Shown here: positions 28,001-40,000 of the stretch, piece by piece | How the letters are laid out: each line of letters starts with the position of its first letter | Numbering within the stretch: position 1 is the first letter of the stretch | Source: Balaenoptera acutorostrata | Lineage: Eukaryota > Chordata > Mammalia > Artiodactyla > Balaenopteridae | Assembly: GCF_949987535.1 (NCBI RefSeq) | Contig: NC_080082.1 | Span: forward strand, 47,902,374-47,966,373 | Length of the DNA: 64,000 nt | Direction of reading: 5' to 3' | Notes under the pieces: model-generated | The model's input: only the letters and a program-made list of their open reading frames with translations | Told to the model about the DNA's origin: nothing | Database searches by the model: none | Program-made: the position numbers and the translations under genes

Positions 28001-31000
28001 CCTCAGTAATCAAGATGTGGTATTGGCATAAGGAAAGGCAATGGAACAGAACAGAATCCAGAAATAAATCCTTATATTTATGGTGAGTTGCTTTTGACAA
28101 AGGTGACAAGAAAATTCAAGGGGGAAAAAGTCTTTCTGACAAATGATGCTGAAGCAATTGGACATCCCTAGGCAGGTCAGTGTCCCCAAGACCACCGCCA
28201 GGTTCAGTGATTTACTAGGAGGACTTGCAGGACTCAGGATATAGTTGTACGCATTGCTCTGATTTATTACAGCAAAAGGACACAAAGCAAAATCAGCTAA
28301 GGGAAAGGTGCATGGGGTGAAGTCTGAAGGAAACCAGGCACAGGCGCTAAGCGTCCTCTCTCCCAAAGGAGTCACACAGGACATGCTTAATTCCTTCAGC
28401 AAAGAGTTGTGACAACGCATGTGAAAATGCTATCTTCCAAGGAAGCTCATTGGGGTATTTACTGGGGGCCGGTCAGGTAGACACCTCTGCCTAGCATGTT
28501 CCAAAATTCAAAACTCCTAGAAGGAAAGCGGGTATTCAGTATAAACCACATTGTTTGTGCAAATAGTTTAAGTATAGTGAGCTCCTCTTATCAGTTCTGG
28601 GAATGGTGGGAACTCTTCTGAAATCTAAGTTTCCAGATACCAGCCAAACACCAACCTTGCAAGCAGGGCTTTCTAAGGATAGCCATCTCAGGCCGGCTAT
28701 GATAACTCTTTTCTGCACAACAGGCAAAAAATAAATCTCAATCTAAATTTTACACCAAACCAAATATTAAGTCAGAATGGATCAGAGACCTCAGTAAAAG
28801 AGCAAAAACTCCAAAACTTCTAGAAGAAAATCTTCATGACCTTGAGTTTGACAAAGTATTCTTAGCTACACACCAAAAGCACAATCCATAAAAGAAGAAA
28901 CTGAGGACTTTCCTGGTGGCGCAGTGGTTAAGAATCCACTTGCCAATGCAGGGGACACAGGTTCAATCTCTGCTCCGGGAAGATCCCACATGCTGTGGAG
29001 CAGCTAAGCCCGTGTGCCGCAACTACTGAGCCTGTGCTCTAGAGCCCGTGAGCCACAACTACTGAGCCCATGTGCCACAACTACTGAAGCCCGTGTGCCC
29101 TAGAGCCCATGTGCCACAACTACTGAGCCCACGTGCTGCAACTACTGAAGCCCACGCACTCTAGGGCCTCCATGACGCTACTACTGAGCCTGTGTGCTGC
29201 AACTACTGAAGCCCGCGTGCCTACAGCCCATGCCCCGCAACAAGACAAGCCACCGCAATGAGAAGTCCACACACCACAACAAAGAGTAGCCCCCACTCGC
29301 CACAACTAGAGAAAGCCCGTGCACAGCAACTAAGACCCAACGCAGCCAAAAAAAATAAAAAATAAAAAAAAATAAACTGCACATAAAAAAAAAAGAAATC
29401 GATTAACTGGACTCATCAAATTTAAAAACTTCTGTGCTTCAGAAGATACCATCTAAAAAAACAATGAAAAAAGCCAGACTGGGAGAAAATATTTGCAAAT
29501 TATATATCTGATAAAGAATCTGTATCCAGAATATATAAAGAGTTCTGTTAATTAAATAACAAAAAGACCACTCAATTTTTTTTAATGGGCAAAAGATTTT
29601 TTTAAGTTGATTATAATTGACATACAACATTATATTAGTTTCAGGTGCACAACATAATAATTCTATATTTGTATATTTTCAAAATGATCACCACAATAAG
29701 TCTATTTGCCATCTGTTACCATACTTAGTTACAGAATTTTTTTTCTTGTGATGAGAACTTTTAAGATCTACTCTCTTAGCAACTTTCAAACATACAATAC
29801 AGTATTATTAACCATAGTCACCATGCTGTACATCACATTCCCATGACTAATTTTATAACTGGAAATTTGTACCTTTTGACCACATTCACCCATTTCATCT
29901 CCACTGCAGCCTCCACCCCTGTCAACCACCCATCTGTTCTCTGTATCTATGAGCTTGGGGGTTTTTGTTTGGTTTGGGTTTTTTTTATTATTTTTTAAAA
30001 TATTTATTTATTTATTTATCTGGCTGTGCCAGGTCTCAGTTGGGGCATGCAGGATCTCTTAATTGCGGCATGCAGGATCTTTAGTTGTGGCATGCAAACT
30101 CCTAGTTGTGGCATGTGGGATCCAGTTCCCTGACCAGGGATCAAACCCAGGCCCCCTGAATTGGGAGCATGGAGTCTCAGCCACTGGACCACCAGGTAAG
30201 TCCCTAGGAGTTTTTGTTTGTTTTGTTTTAGATTCCACATATAAGTGAGATCACATAGTATTTGTCTTTGTCTGACTTATTTCACTTAGCATAATGCCCT
30301 CAAGGTCCATCCATGTTGCTACAAATGGCAAGATTTCATTCTTTCTTATGGCTAAGTAATATTCCATGGTGTATATGTGTGTGTGTGTGTGTGTATCACA
30401 TTTTCTTTATCCATTCATCCATTGATGGACACTTAGGTTGTTTCCATATCTTGGCTATTGTAAATAATGCTGCAATGAACATAGGGGTACATGTATCTTT
30501 TCAACTTAGTGTTTTTGTGTTCTTCAGATAAATATCCAGAAGTGGAGTACGTAGGTCATGTGGCAATTCTATTCTTAATTTTTTGAGGAATCTCAATACT
30601 GTTTTCCATAGTGGCTGTACCAACTTATAGACCCACCAACGCTGTATGAGTGTTGGGATTGTTTTCTTAATTTATCTTTCTGATAGAAATGCAATTGATT
30701 TCTGTATATTGATTTTGTATCCTGCAACTTTACTGAATTCATAAAATGGGCAAAAGATTTGAATAAACATTTTACTAAAGAAGTTCTATGAATGGCTAAT
30801 ATGTGCACATGAAAAGATGCTCAAAGTCTTTAGTCAATAGGGAAACGCGTGTTAAAACCATAATAAGATACCAATACACAACTACTAGATTGGCTATGAT
30901 AAAGAAAACAAACAATAACAAGTGTTAGTGAGGATGTATAGAGAAACTAGAACCCTCCTGCACTGCTGAATGTAAATGACATAGCCACTTGGGAAAACAG

Positions 31001-34000
31001 CTGGGTAGTTTCAAAAAACGTTAAAACATAAACTTACCATACAACCAAGTAATTGCACTCCTAGGAATCTATATGAAAGAAATGAAAACATATGTCCAAA
31101 CCAAGACATGAGTGTGAATGTTTATAGTAGCATTATTCCTAATAGCCCCAAAAGTAGAAAGAATCCAGATATCTAACTGGCAAATGGATAAGCAAAATGT
31201 GCTATATCCATAGAACGGAATAGTGTTAAGCAGGATGGAGGAACAAACTTTACCCAAATTCTCAAAGCAGGGGTTCTGCCACCTGCTCAAAGACCTTACA
31301 GGTGCGAGCTCATTTTACAGATTGGGAGTCACTGCGAAAACAACCGTGGCAATAACAACCTAGTTCTAAGCCAGGTCTTGCTGAGCACATTTCCTTGAAC
31401 CATTCTGGCAAGTCCTCAGCCATGGCTCAGGCCAGGTACCAGAACTGTCCTCATCCATGAAATGGGTTACCAGCCAAGGGTCACCAGCCAAGAGCTCCAG
31501 CCAGCCAGAGAGACAGTACCTGACCACCTCCTCCTCCTCAGCTGATGAAAATCCATCTACCTTTCATTGGCCTGCTTTGCTCACCACCTGTCCACCTTTC
31601 CTCCAGAGAGCAAAGCGCTAAACCACTTCCCTTGCAGTTGGCCCTCTCCCCTGGGGCTTTCCCCGCCTTGCACATATTTGGGCCCATCAGTTTCTCTCCG
31701 TGGTGCATATATATTCCCTTCTCTCTCTCTCTCTCTCCCTCTCTCCCCCTCCCTTGCTTCAGCTCATTCTCCATGACCAACCAACAAGCTTATGCCCCCT
31801 CAGAAAGAGCAGCTGTGACCTGGCTGCAGATAGGATGGCACTTGCCCTCTCACTGCCCAGTAAGTTTTCACAAATGCACGTTTGGACTCCCCAGCCAGGC
31901 AATGAGATATTGGAAGCTCAGATGGTGAATGTCATTGGTTTGGGAATTTTTTTTGGAGAAGGACACGATCACCAGTAAGAAATGCATTTAGGGCTTCCCT
32001 GGTGGCGCAGTGGTTGGGAGTCTGCCTGCCAATGCAGGGGACACGGGTTCGTGCCCCGGTCTGGGAAGACCCCACATGCCACGGAGTGGCTAGGCCCGTG
32101 GGCCACAACTACTGAGCCTGCGCGTCTGGAGCCTGTGTTCTGCAACGGGAGAGGCCGCGACAGAGAGAGGCCCGCGCACCACGACGAAGAGTGGCCCCCG
32201 CTCGCTGCAACTAGAGAAAGCCCTCGCACAGAAACGAAGACCCAACACAGCCAAACTAAATTAATTAATTAATTAATTAATTTTCAAAAAAAAAGAAATG
32301 CATTTATATCACAGCACAGTACACACATACACCTCCCGCCCCCAAAAACAAAAGTCTCACAAAACCATACGCTGCCATACATGTGGTGCTCTCCAATATA
32401 TTCTGTTCGAACTCTAATAACTTCTCTTTTAAAAACAATAATGTTTGAAACTCTCCATTTCTGATTCTCTGACACCAACTGGGTGCCCAACAATTGAATT
32501 CAATTCTGACACCAACTCCCAGAGTTAGAAGAGACCCCACAGGTTAAGGGCTCAGTGTCACAAGGCTGCTCCCACTTCGGGGGTCAGTTGCAAGCAGGTG
32601 GGGGCAGGGGGAGGGCACCTGAACTTCTGACCAACGAGCTACAAATCAGAGGTTCCCACAACCCCCTTCTCAGTTTCAATAATTCACTAGAATGACCCAC
32701 AAAACTCAGGAAAACACTTTACTTCCATTTACTGGGGTTTATTTTTAAAGTATACAGCTCAGGAACAGCCAGATGGAAGAGATCCACAGGCCGAGGAGGG
32801 CGAGGAGGCACCAGCCCCTCTCCAGGCAGGCCTCCTTCCCTGCCCCTCGATGTGTTCTCCAACCTGGAAGCTCCCCGTCGCTTAGGGGTTTAATGGAGGT
32901 TTCATTACTTCATTACTGGGGCATAACTGATTAAGTCACTGGCTACTGGTGATTGAACTCAATCTCCAGCCCCTCTCTCCTTCCCAGAAGTCCAGGGGTG
33001 AGGCTGAAAGTTCCAACCCTCTAAACAGGCTTGGTCACTCTGGCAAATAGCTCCCCCTCCTGAAGGCCCCCTACCCCCATCAGGTGTCATTGCATTAGCA
33101 TACAAAAGACGTGCAGGAGGTTCCAAGGGTTTTAGGCTCACTGTGCCAGGAACCAGGCACAAAGACCAAATGTTTATTTTTTATTATACCACAGCAACCC
33201 ACTGAATTGATTTCATTACACACCGTGGTTCACAATCTGCCCCTTGTAAAACCTGAGCTACAGAGATGTTATTGAGAACATGACTCATTCACTAGCTGAT
33301 AAAGTCTACGAGGGTACAAGGGAGGAAATTCTCCCAGCCCTCGGTATTGGGAACAACTTCTTCTTAGCAAATGGTCTGCTTCCAGCTAATGGGTATGAAA
33401 TGTGTTCCAGGTCACATTCCCTTCTTACTGCCTGCCGGAAAACTTGGAGACAAACATGGCCCACATCTAACAGAGGATCTAAGACCTTGTAGCGTGTACT
33501 AGCCTTACTTCCAGCTAAATCTCTTTTAATCTTCTTCCTCCTGCCCCCATATCCTCACTCATTCCTGTTTTAATCTTACATGCTGTACGAGTGTGTCAGG
33601 GTGCCTCAAATACATGTTAGAGTGAGGCAAGACAAACAGTTATAACTCCTGGAGGGACAAGACCTTTGCCTACTATTTCTCTGTATTTCTCTTGGAACCT
33701 GACATTGTCCTTTCCACACGGTGGAGGCTTTCAATTTCAGTTGATGAAAGAACAAAGGGCAGAGTAAAGACCACTCTCTAGAAGCAATGGTGTGTGAGTC
33801 GGGGATGGGGCTGGGGGCTTGGGGTATGGGGGGTGTGATTCGTTCTCAGCAACAGAATGGGTCCAGCTTAAATATGACAATTTAGGCCCTAAGACCCCCA
33901 CCCAAATACCTGGAGAACCTCCAAATATGCCAACTCTTGATTTTCCCACCTCTATATATGGATCTGCTACTTCTTCTAGACTTGGCAACAATTTGAGATT

Positions 34001-37000
34001 TAGGATTTGCAACAAATCAGTGACCTGCTCTTTGGACACGGACCTCTTCACGTGAGTCATGCGTCACTCCGGAAAAAGTTGGTAGCCAGGTGGGGCTCTC
34101 AGGGTGGGTTTCCACAATGCTGACCTTAGGGTGCAACGCTGATTCAGAAACGAACCCTAGAACGTGTGCTGTTCCTAGTACAGGTCATGATTTTTCACGG
34201 ATTCACTGGTGGAGGGGGGCTTCTCGAATGAGGTGCCACCGGTTCAACATGGTGGGTGTGCCCAGTTCCCCCGTGCCCCAGCTGGGGGAAGAGCTGGCCC
34301 AAATCAGGGATGAAGACCAGAACCTCGGGCTCCTCAGTACTGGTGCTCTGCACCTGGGCTGCCTTTCTGGGTGAAAATGAATCCTTTCTAGGGGCCTTTT
34401 TGGAAGAACATGGGTTTTCTCAGCTTTCACTTGGGTGTGCTTCTACTCTGAAACCCCTGTGGTCTGATAACTGATGTTACAGCCAAAAGAGGCCCTGAGA
34501 CCAACCAGGATGAGGCAGAAGGGTGTTTCAGCCCTTTCCTGCCCAGGGTCTCCCCGCCCACGTTCTCCACGGCCTCCTTCTGGCCTGGACCACCAAGGAG
34601 AGGCCGACTCCCTCGGGTTTTTCCTAAAGAGCATACACATACTGCAAAAGTCAAGAATGAAAAGGTGGGACTTCCCTGGTGGTGCAGTGGTTAAGAATCC
34701 ACCTGCCAACGCAGGGGACACAGGTTCGAGCCCTGGTCTGGGAAGATCCCACATGTCGCGGAGCAACTAAGCCCATGCGCCACAACTGCTGAGCCCGCGC
34801 TCTAGAGCCCGTGAGCCACAACTACTGAGCCTGCGTGCCACAACTACTGACGCCCACACTCCTAGAGCCCGTGCTCTGCAACAAGAAGCCCCTGCTCGCC
34901 GCAACTAGGGAAAGCCCATGCACAGCAACGAAGACCCAACGCAGCCAAAAATAAATAAATAAATTTATTTAAAAAAAAAAAAAACTTTAAAAAAAGAAAA
35001 AAAGAATGAAAAGGTGTCCAACTTACTCTGAGTGATCAAGCCACCATATGTGAACAGGAAAAAGAAGGCCACAGTCAATGATTTCCTGAGGCCACTGACA
35101 ACATCCAGGCATGTCCCTCAAGTTGGAGCCTCTGAGACCGTTTCCACTATAGACACCTCATGGGATGTATGGTTTCTTTGCCCCAAGTCCAAAATTTCTC
35201 TAACATCCCCATGTTTTGTCTTAAAGATGTACATGAATTTGCATTCTGACCCATGTATCTCCATTTATTTTAGTGTAATTTTTCTCCCAAGTCTTTTAGT
35301 AAAATTGTCCCTCCAGGAACAGGCTTGTTGACAGGTAACACAGGCTTGTACCAGCTTCACAGACATTACTCGAACAGTTTGGCCTTAATCTGTCTGACCC
35401 CAAATCCTGCTCTGCCAGGGATTCAGGAAAGCTAGAGCAAGTATTGCCCAGTGCCCTCATGTGGCCACCTGGCTAAGGCAGCAGATCAGCTGGTCTGGCA
35501 GGACACCTGCCTCCAGCCCATCTCTCAGTGTAGAAAGGCAGGCCTCAGAGTTGGTGCAGGCCCCCAAGGCTTTGGCTCGTACACCCCACTGTCCAGACAC
35601 CAGCCCCTCTCAGAACTGATGGTGTGAGCAGTCATTAGCCTCAAGTCACTCTCATACAGCCCAAATCACCCCAGGGCACCCCTGTCCCAGAACTTCATGA
35701 CCCTCTGGTCCAGAAGTCGCAAACTGGAGGTCCATGGGACTTGCTCACTTGATTCTCAGGGTGTTATTTCTTCCCCCTTGAATTAGTTGCCACTATTTTA
35801 AAATTCAACTATCAGAAGATAAAAAAGGGGACAAAAGTCAGATCTCTCTCTTCTCCTGAAAAAAACAAAACAAAGCAAAACTGAAGATCTGGCAACCCTG
35901 GCCCTGCCCCCCATATGAGCCACACTGTAGTTGCCCCCTCCAGAGAGCATATGCTCTGCTCTTTACCGCAGTCCCCACCACTCCCTATCGCATCACAGCA
36001 CCAGTCCCAGCCCCCTTCACTCTTTTCCATGCGCACCTGGCCCCGAGAAGGGAACCTGAAGCCCAAAGATGTTAAATGACCCACCCTTTAGAACCAATGA
36101 CCACCTTATAGAACCCAAAGAAACAGTTAGTTAAAATTGAACTATGTGGCAACTTGCTTTAAATTTCACAGAGGCCATCTGTTTTTGAGAAACATCACCA
36201 CGTTTCTACCCCAGCTTTTCTCAAGGGAGGGAAGGGAGCTAGGAAAAGAGAGAGAATATTATCCTTGCTTAGCCTAAAAAAGCACATTTAAAATATCTGA
36301 TATCTTCCTAATCAGGCTCCAGGAAGCTCATGGACTCTTGGCCAATATGGATCAGAGAAGAAGGCCTTGAAGGGGTAGAAAACCAGGCTCCTCAGAGCAC
36401 CGGTCCAGACTCAAAGCTCCCTCACCGATGCAGGTAAGGACTGGGATTCCCAAGTTCCTGCATCTGGGGGGACATTTTCCCAAACGCCCACTCCCCCAAA
36501 CATTCCAACTGCTCTGCCTTTATCAGGGAGCAACGGTAGGACATTTAGGAACCTGAAAACAGACAGACAGGACGGCAGGGCCCGGTTTATGACTGAAACT
36601 ACCCTTTGCTGGCAGGGACAATCACCTAATCGGCCGCCCAGAGAAACTCAAGGGCCAGAGCTGGTCTCGGCTACACGCCCTATTTGTTTTCGGGAAACCG
36701 TTGGTGCCGGTTAAGTCAGATTAATAAATACCTCTAGGGTTTCCTCTGACAACATTCCCCAGAGAGGGGCACTTTGAGCTTTTAGGTCACTGCAAGAATC
36801 ATTAACAACCTCACCCCACCCCCACCCCGCCAGCTTAACAACTGCCGACCTGACAATGAGCCTCAGAGAGGCTGTTTGCTGGCGTCATTAACAGAGCAAG
36901 ACAGACAAAACCGCCCTAGGCCCCGCCTTAGCAACGCCAAGTGCCCTGGCCAGAGGGGGCCTCCCTGACCACCCTCCGTCTCCAAGGCCGCATCACACTG

Positions 37001-40000
37001 CATCAGCCTCTATCACATTTCCCTTTCATCGGTGCCCTAGAAAACATCACCTCCTGACGTGACTGGATTTGTTTGCTTGTGTATTTCGGTTTCCCCTATG
37101 AGAGATTAAGCATCAGGAAAGCAGGGCCTCGTCTGAATTGCTTGCGGCCTTATCCCCTCACATCTCAGACACGGCCTGCCACTTAGTAGGTGCTCAGTAA
37201 ATCCATTCGTTGTGTGAATGGACGGGCACAGGGTCAGGGCTGCCCACCTGCCCCCTCGGCCGCACAGCTGGCCTGGCAAGGTGTCAACCAAAACCCAAGG
37301 CCACAAAACACACCAAGGGGACCGCACCTGCAGCCTCCTCAGCACAGCAAGCTCAGCACACGGCAGGACTTCCCAAAATCGGGGGTTTGGACCTCCCTGG
37401 TGGCGCAGTGCTTAAGAATCCGCCTGCCAGTGCAGGGGACACGGGTTTGATCCCTGGTCCGGGAGGATCCTACATGCCATGGAGCAACTAAGCCCGTGAG
37501 CCACAACTACTGAGCCTGCGTTCTAGAGCCCGCGAGCCATAACTACTGAGCCCATGCACCACAACTACCGAAGCCCACGCACCCTAGAACCCCCCCGCTG
37601 CAACGACTAAGCCCACACACCACAACTACTGAGCCCATGTGCTGCAACCACTAAAGCCCACACGCATAAAGCCCGTGCTCCACAATGAGAGAAGCCACCG
37701 CAATGAGAAGCCCGCGCGACGCAACAAAGAGTAGCCCCGCTCACCACAACTAGAGAAAGCCCGTGCGCAGCAACGAAGACCCAACGCAGCCAAAAAAAAA
37801 CCACCAACAAACAAAATCGGAGGCCTCTCTCAAGCTGCACTGGCCGCTGAGGCCCACTGTGCAGCAGACCTGACAACTCCCAGGTCCAGACTTCTCTGGG
37901 GACAGGGACACGGTCAGTTGTTTCAAAAGGTGGAATGTTACCGTATTTTCCCCAGTCGGCTCCAGGAACAGCCTCCCTTCCACCCTGTTACAGAAGTAGC
38001 TGGAGGAGAGGTTCCCAGACACTTGGCCACCCCAGGACTTGCTAGTCCATGAGCAACAAAACCAACACAGGCACAGCACTGTTGTTCCTGACCCAGGGGC
38101 AGTGGGTTGCTCATATTATTCTTCTAGGCCTATTATTTCACAATAAAAATGCATGAAAGTGGGGGCTTCCCTGGTGGCGCAGTGGTTGAGAATCCGCCTG
38201 CCAATGCAGGGGACACGGGTTCGAGCCCTGGTCTGGGAGGATCCCACATGCCGCGGAGCAACTGGGCCCGTGAGCCACAATTACTGAGCCTGCGCATCTG
38301 GAGCCTGTGCTCCGCAACAAGAGAGGCCGCGATAGTGAGAGGCCCGCGCACCGCAATGAAGAGTGGCCCCCGCTTGCTGCAACTAGAGAAAGCCCTTGCA
38401 CAGAAACAAAGACCCAACACAGCCATAAATAAATAAATAAATGAATAAAATTTTTAAAAAGGCTTTAAAAAAAAAAATGCATGAAAGTAATCCACGCACT
38501 TTGTTAAAAGAACATTCAAACACTGAAAGGATAAAGTGACAAGAAGGAATCACGTCTACCCACCCAACTCTGGTCTTGCTCCCAAGAGCCCACTCTACTA
38601 ACAGCTGTTTCTTCCCCCCTTTTGGAAAAAGTCTATGCATACACAAAAGCATATGCACGTATTTTTAAAACACATATGCAGGGCATGCTGTCCTGCATCT
38701 TTCTTTCCCCCCATTTCATACCTCAGAGATCTTTCCTAACCAACAAATACAGACCGATTCAGAAATGAATTTACTCCTAGTTCATGGTGAGAAACCCTCC
38801 TCTTGTCTTTACTGAGTGCTCGGGTGAGCGGCCCATATGGAAGAGCAGATCACACTATTCGTACATATATGTGACCACCAGAGTCTTGTGGCTCTTTTAC
38901 CAATCCACCTGGTTTGGTGTATTTGTTTTTCCCAACAGCCTCCAATCAGCCTCGGGGCTCCCTAAGGCCTCCAACAGTGAAGCAGACCTACTGGGAACAC
39001 CCATTATCCACATCCTGCCAGGTTTCCAGGTTCCAGGTCCCAGCAAACACTCCACATGTCTTTCTGAGGCTCCAGGAAGCATCTGTCTCACTTAGCTGGG
39101 CAGCAGGCGTACTGCTTGCCTCCATACCCAGTGCAGAAGGCAGCATGGGGCTGGCAAGAGTCACCCCTAGAACGCTGAAGAAGTCTGAACTCTTGAGTTC
39201 TATGCTTGATAAGTAACTATGTTACCATCAGAGCATAATAATGAGTGCCCCAAGAGTCCAGAGCTGTACTGGGCCCCTCTCATTAAAGATGGACACTGGC
39301 AATTGAAAGGCTCCTATTCCCTCCTTTCTGCCTTTCTTCTCTTTCTTTCTTTCTTTTTTTTTTAACTTTTTATTTTTTCAAATCTAATTTTTTTAACTGA
39401 AGTATAGTTGATTTACAATGTTGTGTTGCCTTTCTTTTCTTTATACATTCAACAAATACTTAGCAAGCAGTGATTCTAGATCAGGCATAGTGCTATGCAG
39501 TAGAGAAAACAGGTCCCAAAGAAAGCAGGGAAAACAAACAGGAATCAGATAATTGGACTTCCTCCATCACCCTTCTATCGCAAACACACAGACAGGCTGT
39601 GTAAAATACTTCTCTTTGACACAACCAAGCGCTAGGCGAGACAGGGCCTGCTCCAGGTGCCAGAAATGAGGAGGAAACTCAAAGCTAAAACCAAGAGCTG
39701 AGAGGAAGCTGGGCAGGCCTGGGAGTTTAGGAAATAGATGGACAGGCCTCAGGAGAGTCCAGGCTCCCAGCCAAGGTGGTAGAGCCAGCAGACACCTACT
39801 TCAGAAGGTTCTCCGCTCCCGTTCTCATCCGCACGGCTTTCAGGATCTGCTGGTTCAAGGCAGCCCTCTGATTCTGCAGTTTGCTCCGGCCAGTCTGTGC
39901 GAGGGGATTGCAACCCTGAGGGAAAACAAGAGATGCCCCTTCAGAGGTCAGCCACTCTAAAAATGATGACAAACGTCTAATACAACAGAAAATGTTTTAA

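Larger units (their letters stand above)
26555..31240 (+). mobile_element. Old LINE-1 ORF2 region broken by four later insertions
   Basis: Four collinear LINE-1 blocks in plus orientation, plus the first block's continuation, run at 26555-26707, 27021-28174, 28723-28904, about 29396-29599 and 30745-31240. The sequence continues across each gap (for example ATTATACATCACGACCAAGT, and GGACATCCC then CTCAATCTAAA across the LTR). The gaps hold a SINE, an LTR, a second SINE and a minus-strand LINE-1 that itself carries a SINE. All lie in RHPN2 intron 2. Confidence 0.78.
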
